Assembly: GCF_900113445.1 (NCBI RefSeq)
Contig: NZ_FOPJ01000007.1
Location: 55,536-119,535, forward strand
Length of the DNA stretch: 64,000 bases
Source: Corynebacterium spheniscorum
Lineage (GTDB): Bacteria; Actinomycetota; Actinomycetes; Mycobacteriales; Mycobacteriaceae
Direction: 5' to 3'
Shown piece by piece: positions 8,679-17,880 of the stretch. The translations under genes and the position numbers were made by a program. Numbering within the stretch: position 1 is the first letter of the stretch; each line of letters opens with the position of its first letter. The notes beneath the pieces are model-generated. The model was not told where the DNA came from and did no database searches. It saw only the letters and a list, made by a program, of their open reading frames with translations.

Positions 8679-10532
8679 ATGCAGCAAGATTCGAGCGTAA
8701 CGCGCTCATCCCAGTTGAAGTGGATGATCGCTGACCTAATTTTCTGGGTCGTGCTGATGCACATGGCACTTTGGGTGCGTCATGACCTAGCGCTCAGCGA
8801 AATGAGCGCGCTTTCTGGAAAAGCCCTGGCAATCCTGGGTGTCATCATGGTGTCCATGATGGTGCTCGGGTGGCTGGCCGGACTGTATTCCTCCATGCGC
8901 CGGGTGTGGCCCGGCTCGCACACCGAAATTCTGATGGTGGTGGCCGTGCAAGTGCTCAGCGCACTGATCGGCACCCTGGCGGTGAACCTCATTGCCCCGC
9001 ACGGGATGATGTCGCGATCCGTGCCGCTGATTGCCGGTGCTTTTGTGACCGTGGTGGCGGTGGCCGCGCGCTCGGTGTGGCGTTGGGCGTGGAGCCGTTA
9101 TGGCAAGGGCGGAACCGCAGAACGCGCCATGATTTATGGCTCCGGGCACCGCGCCGCCAGCTTCCTCTCCACCCTGCCGGGTGCGGCGAGTAACCAATAC
9201 CGCCCGGTGGCGATTTTCGCGGACACCGTGGATACCACCGGCGATATTGTGCACGGCATGCGCGCCCAAGAACTCAGCGAACATGAGCTACGCAGCGCCA
9301 TCGAACGCACCGATGCGCGCGTGATGATCATCATTACCGATGGGGTGGCATCACCTGAAGCAGTGGCGATGATTAAGAAGACCTGCGATGCCGCTAATGT
9401 GCGCGTGCTGATCTCCTCCCCGGTCGCTGAGCTGGATGAAGGCCCCAAGGCCCCGGCATCCTTCCGTGAAATTAGTGTTTCTGACCTGATTGGTCGCCCG
9501 CCGGTGGAGATCGATACGGATCTGCTTTCCCGCGTGCTTAAAGGGCGTCGCGTGCTGGTTACCGGCGCGGGTGGTTCCATTGGTTCGGAATTGTGCCGCC
9601 AGATCTACCACTTTGAACCAGCTGAGCTGATGATGTTGGACCGCGATGAAGGCGGCCTGCATGCCACGGAGCTTTCCATTTTGGGTACGGCGCTGCTGGA
9701 TGGCCGCAATACCATCCTGGCGGACCTGCGCGATAAAGAAGCCGTGGACAAGATCTTCATGGAACGCCGCCCCGAGGTGGTGCTGCACGCCGCCGCGCTG
9801 AAGCACCAGCCGCTGCTGGAGCAATACCCAGCCGAAGCCATGAAGACCAATGTGATGGGCTCCAAGCATGTGCTCGATGCCGCCGCGAAATGCGGGGCCA
9901 GCGTGATTGTGAATGTGTCCACCGATAAGGCCGCTAACCCTACCTCTATCTTGGGTGAATCCAAGCGCGCCGCGGAACGCCTGTGTGCCGATATGGCACT
10001 AGAGCACCCCGGCACCTGGGTGTCGGTGCGTTTTGGCAATGTCTTTGGTTCCCGCGGCTCGGTGGTGCACACCTTCAGCAAGCAGATTGAAGATGGTGGC
10101 CCCATTACGGTGACGGATCCGGATGTGGAGCGCTTCTTTATGACCATCCCGGAGGCCTGCCAGCTGGTGCTGGTTGCCGCGGCGGTGGGGCGTTCTGGGG
10201 AAACCCTCGTTTTGGAGATGGGGGATCCGGTGCGGATCGCGGATTTGGCGGAACAGCTGATCCGTTTGCATGGTCGCGAAGGTGAAATTGAGATCACCTA
10301 CACTGGGCTGCGCCCGGGTGAAAAGCTTTCGGAGGAATTGGTGGATGACACTGAAGATCCGATTGTGGGCGACCGCCATGAACTGATCACTGAAGTACAG
10401 GTTGTGCCCTGCAGTTTGCAGGGCGAATGGGAGGCCGCCATGCATGAAGATGAAGCGGCACGCCACTGGCTGCGCGCCTATGGCAATTCCATTAATGAAA
10501 GGGCCGCTGAAACTGCGGTAGAGCAACGCTAG
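8679..10532 (+). CDS. membrane NDP-sugar 4,6-dehydratase (PglF/WbpM/CapD class)
   Basis: Probably converts UDP-GlcNAc to UDP-4-keto-6-deoxy-GlcNAc, the first step toward bacillosamine or related sugars. In 617 residues there are four membrane helices (about 14-35, 47-70, 84-105, 113-132), a Rossmann-like linker domain (about 148-245) and an extended SDR domain with the NAD motif GAGGSIG at 296-302. The active-site segment is STDKAANPTSILGESKR (414-430): it has Asp416-Lys417 and Lys429 but Met or Leu in place of the usual SDR Tyr, which is normal for this class. It starts 14 bases after the kinase stop and overlaps the flippase start by one base, so it is within an operon. Confidence 0.92.
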   Translation: MQQDSSVTRSSQLKWMIADLIFWVVLMHMALWVRHDLALSEMSALSGKALAILGVIMVSMMVLGWLAGLYSSMRRVWPGSHTEILMVVAVQVLSALIGTLAVNLIAPHGMMSRSVPLIAGAFVTVVAVAARSVWRWAWSRYGKGGTAERAMIYGSGHRAASFLSTLPGAASNQYRPVAIFADTVDTTGDIVHGMRAQELSEHELRSAIERTDARVMIIITDGVASPEAVAMIKKTCDAANVRVLISSPVAELDEGPKAPASFREISVSDLIGRPPVEIDTDLLSRVLKGRRVLVTGAGGSIGSELCRQIYHFEPAELMMLDRDEGGLHATELSILGTALLDGRNTILADLRDKEAVDKIFMERRPEVVLHAAALKHQPLLEQYPAEAMKTNVMGSKHVLDAAAKCGASVIVNVSTDKAANPTSILGESKRAAERLCADMALEHPGTWVSVRFGNVFGSRGSVVHTFSKQIEDGGPITVTDPDVERFFMTIPEACQLVLVAAAVGRSGETLVLEMGDPVRIADLAEQLIRLHGREGEIEITYTGLRPGEKLSEELVDDTEDPIVGDRHELITEVQVVPCSLQGEWEAAMHEDEAARHWLRAYGNSINERAAETAVEQR

Positions 10533-11740
10533 TGTCCCGCAGTGTGATTCGCGCGGTGGTCTCCGTCGCCGGGGCCTCCATGCTGGCCGCCGGCGTGAGC
10601 TTCATCGTCAATATCATCTCCGCGCGTTCCCTCGGCCCGGAGTTGCGCGGCCATGTGGCCACTGTGCTGCAATTGGCGTATATCACCGCCCCCATCATTG
10701 GCTATGGCGTGGACCGCGCGCTGCTGCGGCAGGAGGAAGGCTCGGGCCAGGACGGCGCAAGCCACGAGGACTTGGGGCAGAAGAGTCCGCGCTATGTGCT
10801 TCCGAGCCTAAGCGCGGTGCTCATCGCCCTAGCCGTGGTCGCAGCAATCATCTGGCCGATTTATGGGCCATGGATCATGATGGCCGCCCCCGCTGCGCTC
10901 GTTACGGTGTGGATGAGCTGGTATCGCTCCGATGCGATCCGCACCAAGAAGCTCCGCGGCTTTTTAATCGCCACCTTCGGCTACCAGGGCAGCATCCTGA
11001 TCGGCAGCCTCATCCTCTGGCTACTCGGCGTGCGGACCTGGCAATACTGGGCTGGGGTATACATCATCCCCGGCATTTTCTTCGCCCTCTACGGCTTTAT
11101 GGTCGTTCGCCGCAACCAGGCACTGCCCCAAGGTGCCCTGCGCGAATCCATCCGCAACAATGCGGCGCTGACCTGGTCCGGGCTGGCGAAGCTGATCTCC
11201 ACCCGCCTCAACCGCATTCTTTTACCCGCCATGGTCAGCGCCGGGTCGCTGGGCTTATTCATTGTGGTTGCTACCGCCACCGAACCGCTTTATTGGATTG
11301 CGCAGTCCCTGGCGGATTATCAAACAAGTCATTCGGGCAAGGGCAATTCCCGAGATCGGCGGGCTGCGGCGCGCAGTCTCGCTAAAGGTTCGCTGTTGTT
11401 TCTGCCACTAGGCGTGATCGGTGGAGCGGCCCTTTGGTTCTTGCTAGTGCCGCTATTTGGGCGGGCCTATGAACCAGCCCGCGCCTTCATCATCCCGCTG
11501 ACCATTGCCTCCATCTTGCTCGCCATGTTCCGGCACCTCTGCGGAATTTTGCTGGCCGGCCCGCATTCCCAAAAACTTGGGGCGGCAGAAGGCGCGGCAG
11601 CTGTAGCGGCAATGATCATCTTCCCGATTGTTATTTATACCCACGGTGCCCTTGGTGCTGCGTGGGGTTCTATTGCGGTGTACCTCATCGGCGTGATCGC
11701 CGGTTATGTGTTGCTACCAGCTAGGAATGAAAACTCATGA
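10532..11740 (+). CDS. polysaccharide flippase (Wzx/MATE-like)
   Basis: Integral membrane protein of 402 residues with about ten to twelve hydrophobic segments, starting at a GTG that overlaps the upstream stop. The N-terminus (VSVAGASMLAAGVSFIVNIISARSLGPELRG) is typical of the PST/MVF flippase superfamily, which moves undecaprenyl-linked oligosaccharides to the outer face. The position between dehydratase and glycosyltransferase supports this role. A hydrophilic loop of about 25 residues at 68-86 is unusual but short. No substrate can be deduced. The next gene starts inside its last codons (ATGA overlap). Confidence 0.85.
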   Translation: MSRSVIRAVVSVAGASMLAAGVSFIVNIISARSLGPELRGHVATVLQLAYITAPIIGYGVDRALLRQEEGSGQDGASHEDLGQKSPRYVLPSLSAVLIALAVVAAIIWPIYGPWIMMAAPAALVTVWMSWYRSDAIRTKKLRGFLIATFGYQGSILIGSLILWLLGVRTWQYWAGVYIIPGIFFALYGFMVVRRNQALPQGALRESIRNNAALTWSGLAKLISTRLNRILLPAMVSAGSLGLFIVVATATEPLYWIAQSLADYQTSHSGKGNSRDRRAAARSLAKGSLLFLPLGVIGGAALWFLLVPLFGRAYEPARAFIIPLTIASILLAMFRHLCGILLAGPHSQKLGAAEGAAAVAAMIIFPIVIYTHGALGAAWGSIAVYLIGVIAGYVLLPARNENS

Positions 11741-12918
11741 ACATCACCTATATCCACCAGCACTTCAAACTCCCCCGCGAAGATGGCGGCTCCCGCCCCT
11801 ATGAATTCGCCCGACGCATGGTCCACGAAGGCCACCAAGTGACCATGATCTGCGGTGGGGAAGAAGCCTTAGATGAAACCGTCGAAGGCATCCACGTTCG
11901 CCGCCTTGCCGTGCCCTATGACAACAGCATGTCCATGGCTAAACGCATGATGTCTTTCGCCCGGTTTATGATCGTCAGCTCCGCCGTGGCTGCGCGCACC
12001 CACCCAGATGTGGTGTTCGCTAGCTCCACACCATTGACGGTTGCTATCTCCGGTGTGGTGGCAAAAACCATTCGCAATGTGCCGATGGTCTTTGAAGTCC
12101 GCGACCTCTGGCCGGAAGTGCCGGTGGAATTAGGGTTCCTCAAAAACCCGGTGATTATTGGGCTTGCTGAATTCCTAGAAAAAATCGCTTATAGCTCCTC
12201 GAAGAAGATCGTGGCCCTAAGCCCCGGTATGCGCGATGGGGTAGTAAAGGTAGACCCCAAAGCCGATGTCACCATCGTTCCTAATGCCTCCGACGTGGCG
12301 CTTTTTAGCCGCACCGAAGAAGAACGCCAAGCCTTCCGCAAGGAACAAGGCTGGGGCGAAGAGGAAACCGTCATTGTTTATGCCGGTGGCTTCGGTTATG
12401 TCTACGAACTCGAATGGGCCGTGGACCTAGCCGCCAAACTCAAAGAAGATAATGTGCGCTTCATCCTGCTCGGCGCCGGATCCTCCACCCCAGCACTAGA
12501 AGCCCAAGCTAAGGCCCTTGGCCTATCCCCAGCAGAAGTGCTGCCCGGTAAACAACCCAAGGTGCAGGTAGCCAACTACGTGGCCAGCGCTGACCTGGTT
12601 TTAAGCTCCCTTCGCCTCGACCCCTGCCTAGAGCCCTGCAGCTTGAACAAGGTATTTGATGCCATGGCGGCGTCTCGACCCATCCTCTTTAACCACAAGG
12701 GCTGGCTGCGGGATCTCGCTGTAGCTGAAGGTGCGGGATTTGATCTTCCCCGTGACCTGGATGCCGCCGCAGAGGTGATCCGTGAGCTACGCCAGGAACC
12801 TGAAAAACTCCGGCAGGCTGCGGAAGTATCTGGCCGAATTGGCCGCGAAGAATTCGACCGCGACCTACTCTTTAGGAAGCTCATGCGGGTGCTCTACGAC
12901 GCAGTGGAAAAGAAATAA
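11737..12918 (+). CDS. GT4-family glycosyltransferase (WbuB-like)
   Basis: Cytosolic GT-B glycosyltransferase of 393 residues that likely adds an amino sugar to the lipid-linked intermediate made by the priming transferase. The N-terminus MNITYIHQHFKLPREDGGSRPYE... has the Gly-rich acceptor loop of the family. The GT4 donor-site E-x7-E region is seen as LEPCSLNKVFDAMAASRP near residue 295. The closest named relatives I recall are WbuB and PglA-like transferases acting on GlcNAc- or bacillosamine-linked lipids. It overlaps the flippase stop by four bases, which indicates translational coupling. Donor and linkage cannot be read from the sequence. Confidence 0.88.
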   Translation: MNITYIHQHFKLPREDGGSRPYEFARRMVHEGHQVTMICGGEEALDETVEGIHVRRLAVPYDNSMSMAKRMMSFARFMIVSSAVAARTHPDVVFASSTPLTVAISGVVAKTIRNVPMVFEVRDLWPEVPVELGFLKNPVIIGLAEFLEKIAYSSSKKIVALSPGMRDGVVKVDPKADVTIVPNASDVALFSRTEEERQAFRKEQGWGEEETVIVYAGGFGYVYELEWAVDLAAKLKEDNVRFILLGAGSSTPALEAQAKALGLSPAEVLPGKQPKVQVANYVASADLVLSSLRLDPCLEPCSLNKVFDAMAASRPILFNHKGWLRDLAVAEGAGFDLPRDLDAAAEVIRELRQEPEKLRQAAEVSGRIGREEFDRDLLFRKLMRVLYDAVEKK

Positions 12919-12995
12919 CCCCACCACTCAGTCCCGCATTTCATAACCGCAGCACTTTCCCCCACACACCACCTTTCTTTCAGGAGCCCTCCACC

Positions 12996-14135
12996 ATGAC
13001 TGAGCACCGCATTCTGCTCTCCCAAGCCACCGTCGATAAGCAAGAAGAAGAAGCCCTCCTGCGGGCGGTACGCTCTGGCTGGGTCGCACCCCTGGGCCCT
13101 GAGGTGGATGCCTTTGAAGAAGAGATTGCTCAGCGCACCGGCTGCGAACACGGCCTGGCATTAAGCTCCGGTACCGCCGCCTTGCACCTTGCACTACTGC
13201 GCCTAGGTGTGGGTGAAGACGATTATGTACCGGTATCTTCGCTTACCTTCGCAGCCACCACCAACGCCATTGAATATGTTGGTGCCACCCCGGTGTTCGT
13301 AGATGCCTTAGAAGACGGCAATATCGACCCGAAGCTGCTTGACCAAGCCATTAGTGAACTCAAAGCCGAAGGTAAAAGCGTTCCGGTGATGATCACCGTG
13401 GATCTGATGGGTCGCTGCTGCGAATACCCGGAAATCGAAGAGATCGCCAAGCAGCATGGTGTGACCCTGCTGGTTGATGCCGCGGAATCCTTAGGTGCGA
13501 GCATTAATGGCCGCCCGGCGGGATCCTTCGGTGTGGCTGCCGCGATCTCCTTTAATGGCAATAAGATCATCACCACCTCTGGTGGCGGCATGTTGGTCTC
13601 TGATGACAAAGAACTTATTGACGGTGCCCGCTACCTATCCACCCAGGCCCGCCAGCCGGTCGCCTGGTACGAGCACACCGATATTGGGTACAACTACCGT
13701 CTTTCTAACCTGCTGGCCGCTGTGGGGCGCGCACAATTAGCCAAATTGGATACTTTCATGGCGCGCCGCGCGGAGATTCGGGCACGCTACCAGGAGCTTG
13801 GTGAGCGCCTGGGGTTCCGCTTGTTGGGTGATGTTTCGACCCCCCATGAGCATAAGGAAAATTGCTGGTTGAGTACGATTGTTCTGGATGATAACCATGC
13901 TTTAACCCCGGATGACCTTATTGCTGCCCTTGAGGAAGCAAATATCGAGGCGCGTCATCTGTGGAAGCCTATGCACCTGCAGCCGGTTTATGCCGGGGCA
14001 CGCGGGGTGCTTAATGGCACCGCAGAGAAACTCTTCGGTCGGGCCGTCACCTTACCCAGCGGCTCGGGGTTGAGCGACGCGGATATCGACCGCGTGGTGG
14101 AGACCCTGAACAGGACTTTACATAGTGATTGCTAG
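12996..14135 (+). CDS. DegT/DnrJ/EryC1 aminotransferase (PglE-like)
   Basis: PLP-dependent aminotransferase acting on nucleotide-activated keto sugars. With the dehydratase at 8679 it would give UDP-4-amino-4,6-dideoxy-GlcNAc. The 379 residues contain the family pattern SSLTFAATTNAI, the Asp161 in LLVDAAESLG that contacts the pyridine nitrogen, and the PLP-binding Lys190 in SFNGNKIITTSGGG. The start ATG is preceded by TTTCAGGAGC. A gap of 77 bases separates it from the glycosyltransferase, the largest gap in the operon. The next gene starts 11 bases before its stop. Substrate is inferred from the neighbours. Confidence 0.9.
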   Translation: MTEHRILLSQATVDKQEEEALLRAVRSGWVAPLGPEVDAFEEEIAQRTGCEHGLALSSGTAALHLALLRLGVGEDDYVPVSSLTFAATTNAIEYVGATPVFVDALEDGNIDPKLLDQAISELKAEGKSVPVMITVDLMGRCCEYPEIEEIAKQHGVTLLVDAAESLGASINGRPAGSFGVAAAISFNGNKIITTSGGGMLVSDDKELIDGARYLSTQARQPVAWYEHTDIGYNYRLSNLLAAVGRAQLAKLDTFMARRAEIRARYQELGERLGFRLLGDVSTPHEHKENCWLSTIVLDDNHALTPDDLIAALEEANIEARHLWKPMHLQPVYAGARGVLNGTAEKLFGRAVTLPSGSGLSDADIDRVVETLNRTLHSDC

Positions 14136-15591
14136 ACCCACAGCCAAGAAGCAACGCAAGAAAGAAGAGAGACCTGAAGACAGCAGCCTGCGCGCCCCCA
14201 TCTCGCTCTACAAGCGGGCTGCGGTACTGAAGGACGAACCCTTCGCAGCGCTATCCATCATCTTTTTAGTGCTGGCGATGTTCGCTGGAAATACCTCCAT
14301 CCAGGTTCTTAATAAAAACTTCATTGCGCTGCCCGTGGCTGTGGTCTTGGCGCTATGTTCCGCGCTGAGCCTAATGATCCACGATGTGGTGCAACCAGCA
14401 TCGCATCGCGTGGATACCCGAAGTGTCGCTAGCAAGCGTGCCGAGGAAGCAGAGCAAAAAAGCCGCTTCGCTTCCTCGCATACCGCCTATGCGGTGATGC
14501 TCTTTTTCCTGCTGTGGACCCTCTGGTTAGTGGTTTCGGCGTTCTGGGCGCCCGCCCCGCATAGAGAACTACCGGATGTTTTCACCCTCATTTTGCTCGG
14601 TGTGGTGACCTTTATGGTTGCGCATTCGCTTAAAGAAAGAATGTTGCCGATCATGTGGTGGACGTTTTTTATCCTCGGGTTGGTCTTTGTGATTGGTGGT
14701 TTCACCAGCACCTGGACCACCCCCAACCGCATGTCCGCATTCGGTGGCGGACCGAATGTCTTCGTCCGCTACATGGACCTCGGCATGATCTCGGCGCTCT
14801 ATCTCACCCTGCGCTACCAACGCATGCTCTTCCTCGGAGCACTGCCCATCTTCTTCGCCTGTGCGGTGCTTTCTGGTTCCCGCGGCGGCCTCGTGGCAGC
14901 CTTTGCCGCCGCGGTATTCCTCGGCGGCCACCTGTGGTTGAAGAAGCAACGCAAAATCCTGGCCATCTGCGCTGGGCTGAGCGTGGCCGGGGTGATCTTG
15001 TGTTTAATCATCCCGCAGCTGCGCAACCTCTTCATGCGCTTGGTGCTTAACCGCTTCTTCAAGCTCACCTTGGTTGATCGCTACTCCTCAGGCCGCGATG
15101 AGATCGCCGATAACGCGGTGGACCTCATCCAATCGCACCCCATTAGCGGTGTAGGTTTAGGTGGCTACGCCTTCCACTTCCAAGACGCCACGGGCATCCA
15201 ACACCCGCATAATCTTTTCCTCACCACCATTACCGAAACCGGCCCGCTGGGCTTGATCTTGGTGCTGGTCTTGCTAATCACCATCGCCCTATCTTTTTGG
15301 CAGCGCCTACGCACCGCGACCTTCGGCGTGGTGTGCGCCATGGCTGGTAGCGCAGCGATCTTCCTCTGCTCGATGTTCTCTGGTTACTACCTGGATTCGC
15401 GCCTCATCTGGTTCTTCGCGTTGGTGGCCCTTTGCGCCCCCATGCTGCGCAGCAACTCCGAGGCGGAAGCCACCAGCCCAGAAGAAATTGTGCAAAGAGA
15501 ACGCGATGATAAACGCGCGCTGAAGGCCACCAAGAAGAAACAAAACCCGCTGCAGCGGGAACGTCACCGGCAGAAGAAACTTCACCCCTAG
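14125..15591 (+). CDS. Wzy-like O-antigen/polysaccharide polymerase (or ligase)
   Basis: Polytopic membrane protein of 488 residues starting at a GTG within the aminotransferase gene. It has about ten to twelve hydrophobic segments and a central O-antigen ligase/polymerase (Wzy_C) signature: the external loop with SGVGLGGYAFHF and IQHPHNLFLTTITETGPLG near residues 345-385. Both termini are Lys/Arg-rich and cytoplasmic; the last 40 residues are a highly basic tail. In this locus it most likely polymerises flipped repeat units. Ligase function cannot be excluded, since both classes share the domain. Confidence 0.85.
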   Translation: MIARPTAKKQRKKEERPEDSSLRAPISLYKRAAVLKDEPFAALSIIFLVLAMFAGNTSIQVLNKNFIALPVAVVLALCSALSLMIHDVVQPASHRVDTRSVASKRAEEAEQKSRFASSHTAYAVMLFFLLWTLWLVVSAFWAPAPHRELPDVFTLILLGVVTFMVAHSLKERMLPIMWWTFFILGLVFVIGGFTSTWTTPNRMSAFGGGPNVFVRYMDLGMISALYLTLRYQRMLFLGALPIFFACAVLSGSRGGLVAAFAAAVFLGGHLWLKKQRKILAICAGLSVAGVILCLIIPQLRNLFMRLVLNRFFKLTLVDRYSSGRDEIADNAVDLIQSHPISGVGLGGYAFHFQDATGIQHPHNLFLTTITETGPLGLILVLVLLITIALSFWQRLRTATFGVVCAMAGSAAIFLCSMFSGYYLDSRLIWFFALVALCAPMLRSNSEAEATSPEEIVQRERDDKRALKATKKKQNPLQRERHRQKKLHP

Positions 15592-15639
15592 CCACGCTCG
15601 AGGTCGCTGACCTACTGCAGAAAAGAATTTCCCTCGCCC

Positions 15640-15691
15640 CGAGGCTTCGCCCCGAGGCTTCGCCCCAAGGCTTCGCCCCGAGGCTTCGCCC
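15640..15691. repeat. 13-bp tandem repeat, four copies
   Basis: Four consecutive units of CGAGGCTTCGCCC (third unit CAAGGCTTCGCCC) lie between the polymerase stop and the start of the priming transferase, followed by a partial unit. A related 14-bp array is present at 53622-53705 and a single related copy at about 22915-22928, so this is a dispersed intergenic element. No open reading frame depends on it. Confidence 0.9.
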
Positions 15692-15725
15692 CAAGGCACT
15701 GCACAGAAATGGATAACTTCCCGCC

Positions 15726-16388
15726 ATGAGCTTGTATGAAAAGACGAAGCGCGCTTTCGATGTTCTAAGCGCGAGTGCCTTATTTGTGGTGACCTTGCCC
15801 ATCCAGATCCCCACCGCGGTAGCAATCGCCGCCACCATGGGCAGGCCAGTGTTATTCCGTCAAGAACGCGCCGGGAAAAACGGTGAGCCCTTCAAGATGA
15901 TGAAGTTCCGCTCCATGCATGATGTGGACCCAGCACGGGGACGCGTTGATGATGCCTCCCGTCTCACCGGGTTAGGGAAGTTCATTCGAGCCACCAGCAT
16001 TGATGAGCTCCCCACCTTGGTGAATATCATCCGCGGGGATATGAGCGTGGTGGGGCCCCGCCCGCTATATATGCGCTATCTGGAGCGCTATAACGAGCAC
16101 CAGGCGCGCCGCCAAGAAGTACGCCCGGGGCTCACTGGTTTAGCGCAGGTATCTGGCCGCAATGGCTTGGACTGGGAGAAGCGCTTTGACCTAGATGTTT
16201 ATTATGTGGACCACCGCAGCATCCCGCTGGACCTAAAAATTCTATGGCGCACCGTGGCAGTGGTGCTCAAGCGCGAGGGTATTAGCGAAGAAGGGCACGT
16301 GACCATGACTGAGTTCATGGGCAACGAGCCAACAGCCACCACGACTGAACCCGAGGCTAAGCCTGTGGTGGAAGACAAGAAGTCTTAA
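15726..16388 (+). CDS. undecaprenyl-phosphate phosphoglycosyl transferase (PglC-like)
   Basis: Monotopic priming transferase that moves a sugar-1-phosphate from UDP-sugar to undecaprenyl phosphate and starts repeat-unit assembly. The 220 residues begin with KRAFDV and a single re-entrant membrane helix (about 10-36). The family core follows: KFRSMH at 60-65, the catalytic Asp93-Glu94 in TSIDELP, VGPRPL at 109-114 and RPGLTGLAQVSGRN at 133-146. The small size without extra membrane domains matches PglC, which prefers UDP-di-N-acetylbacillosamine. It is separated from the polymerase by 134 bases that include tandem repeats. Its stop overlaps that of the convergent HTH gene in four bases. Confidence 0.93.
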   Translation: MSLYEKTKRAFDVLSASALFVVTLPIQIPTAVAIAATMGRPVLFRQERAGKNGEPFKMMKFRSMHDVDPARGRVDDASRLTGLGKFIRATSIDELPTLVNIIRGDMSVVGPRPLYMRYLERYNEHQARRQEVRPGLTGLAQVSGRNGLDWEKRFDLDVYYVDHRSIPLDLKILWRTVAVVLKREGISEEGHVTMTEFMGNEPTATTTEPEAKPVVEDKKS

Positions 16389-16690
16389 GCTTCACCAAGC
16401 CGGAAACGGCGATCGATCTCATGCAATAACTGTGCGCGCGAAGCTTTTTCTAAGGCGAACTCCACCGGAATATCGCCGGTGCTTTCATCGCTATTGAGAT
16501 AACCGGTGGCAATCAAACCGCTAATCGGGGAGAGCTCATAGGCGCGGCATAGCGCAATCACCATCTCTGGGGTGAGTCGGTTGTTCTCATATTGGCGCGC
16601 CAGCGTGGAGTTCGGGGTCTTCGCACGCACAGCGGCCGTGCGTCGCGAATCATCCCCGATGAGGTTGTCTAGCCATTCTTGATGCTCCAT
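16385..16690 (-). CDS. small XRE-like DNA-binding protein, unassigned
   Basis: Protein of 101 residues if started at MEHQEWLDNL (16690); ten further codons are open upstream to 16720. The middle segment (NSTLARQYENNRLTPEMVIALCRAYELSP) looks like a helix-turn-helix of the Cro/XRE kind, in which a helix-turn-helix is followed by a residue pattern for counting positions in a regulated lattice. The rest is unlike a phage repressor. It converges on the priming transferase with a four-base overlap. A role as local regulator of the polysaccharide or ABC genes is possible but only inferred. Confidence 0.7.
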   Translation of the reverse strand: MEHQEWLDNLIGDDSRRTAAVRAKTPNSTLARQYENNRLTPEMVIALCRAYELSPISGLIATGYLNSDESTGDIPVEFALEKASRAQLLHEIDRRFRLGEA

Positions 16691-17034
16691 GGGGCATAGC
16701 GTATAAGAAAATAGCTGCACATGGTGCGCAAACGGACACGCAGCCGCACCACCATTCCTCAGATTCTCCCCAGCGCCTACAAACGACGAGTTCGTGAATA
16801 ACCTGACTCAAAGACAGGCTGATACTCACCATTTCTCGCTCTAAAAACTTTTATCCTGGGTGAATCGAGATAAGCAGTGGCGATTAATGTACGTGGGATA
16901 TGGTTAAGAATGGAGAGCGCCTTATCTCGCACTGAAAGGCAGCCACCTAGCTGTTCACCTTGATTCAGTAAGTTGGCAGATACTTTAGGGCGCTAGCCCA
17001 GTGTCAGCGCCATTCCCCTAAGAGAGCAGGTACC
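16691..17034 (+). promoter_or_regulatory. intergenic region upstream of the ABC exporter
   Basis: About 340 bases without a supported gene, lying between the divergent HTH gene and the ABC operon. I looked for a small precursor peptide gene and found only very short frames, the longest near 16908 with about eleven codons. The stretch is less GC-rich than the capsule genes. A possible promoter with TTGATT near 16962 is weak. Confidence 0.4.
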
Positions 17035-17880
17035 GTGATAATCAGCATAAATGGTGTCACTAAGGTCTATCCACGCAAGACAGCATTGGATAATATCACC
17101 GCTGAATTCACTTCGGGTCTGTATGGCGTTCTAGGAAAAAACGGTGCTGGGAAAAGTACGCTGTTTAAAATAATGACCGGTCTTATAACACCCACCTCCG
17201 GGACCATAGAGTTCGACGGCAAAGTCGGGTTAGGAAACCGGGTTGGTTATCTTCCCCAAGAATTCGGATTCCCTGGTTTTCTTGAGGTCGAGGATATTAT
17301 CCAGCAAATTGCAGTTATGAGGGGGATTGACAAGAAAGAAATCCCTCAAATCATCGACAGCATCTTAAATCAGGTGAATCTGCAGCCCCAACGGAAGTCT
17401 AAGTTCGAGAGTTTATCCGGCGGCATGAAGCGACGGGTGGGAATCGCACAGGCGCTGGTGGGGGAGCCTGATGTGCTTATCCTGGATGAACCTACCGCAG
17501 GGGTGGATCCGGTTGAGCGAGTAGCCATTAGAAGCATTGTCAATGACTACGCCCAGAACCACATTGTGCTGCTATCTACCCACATCATTTCTGATGTGGA
17601 ACTGATTTGCGAGAACCTTTTAATCCTCGATGATGGCCAGCTGAAGTACCAGGGTTCTGTCAATGAGCTCATCTCAGCTGCTCAAGAGCACGTATCCACC
17701 CGGACTTTTGATGCTGTCGAGAGTTTCGATCAGTACCTGCGAGAAAACAGGGTTTATGCGTTTCGTCGGGTTGGCGGCCACATTGAGGCTACCGTTCCCA
17801 GCAGCTCAGGTGCCGAGCATATTCCTGCGGAAAATGTCAGCTTGGAAGATGCCTATATGTGGGTGATCGACCGTGACTGA
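17035..17880 (+). CDS. ABC transporter ATPase
   Basis: ATP-binding subunit of an ABC-2 type exporter, 281 residues, starting at a GTG. Visible motifs are Walker A GKNGAGKST (about 37-45), Q-loop in YLPQEFGF, signature LSGGMKRR (about 128-135), Walker B DVLILDEPTAGVDP and the H-loop STHI. The C-terminal 75 residues after the H-loop form a domain like that of antibiotic or bacteriocin exporter ATPases. It overlaps the first permease gene by eight bases. Codon use is less GC-rich than in the capsule genes around it, which suggests a separate origin. Substrate unknown. Confidence 0.92.
   Translation: MIISINGVTKVYPRKTALDNITAEFTSGLYGVLGKNGAGKSTLFKIMTGLITPTSGTIEFDGKVGLGNRVGYLPQEFGFPGFLEVEDIIQQIAVMRGIDKKEIPQIIDSILNQVNLQPQRKSKFESLSGGMKRRVGIAQALVGEPDVLILDEPTAGVDPVERVAIRSIVNDYAQNHIVLLSTHIISDVELICENLLILDDGQLKYQGSVNELISAAQEHVSTRTFDAVESFDQYLRENRVYAFRRVGGHIEATVPSSSGAEHIPAENVSLEDAYMWVIDRD

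Noticed and set aside
16721..17034. Bacteriocin precursor gene before the ABC exporter
   Set aside because: Only frames of about a dozen codons exist, without a leader-like pattern or good ribosome site.
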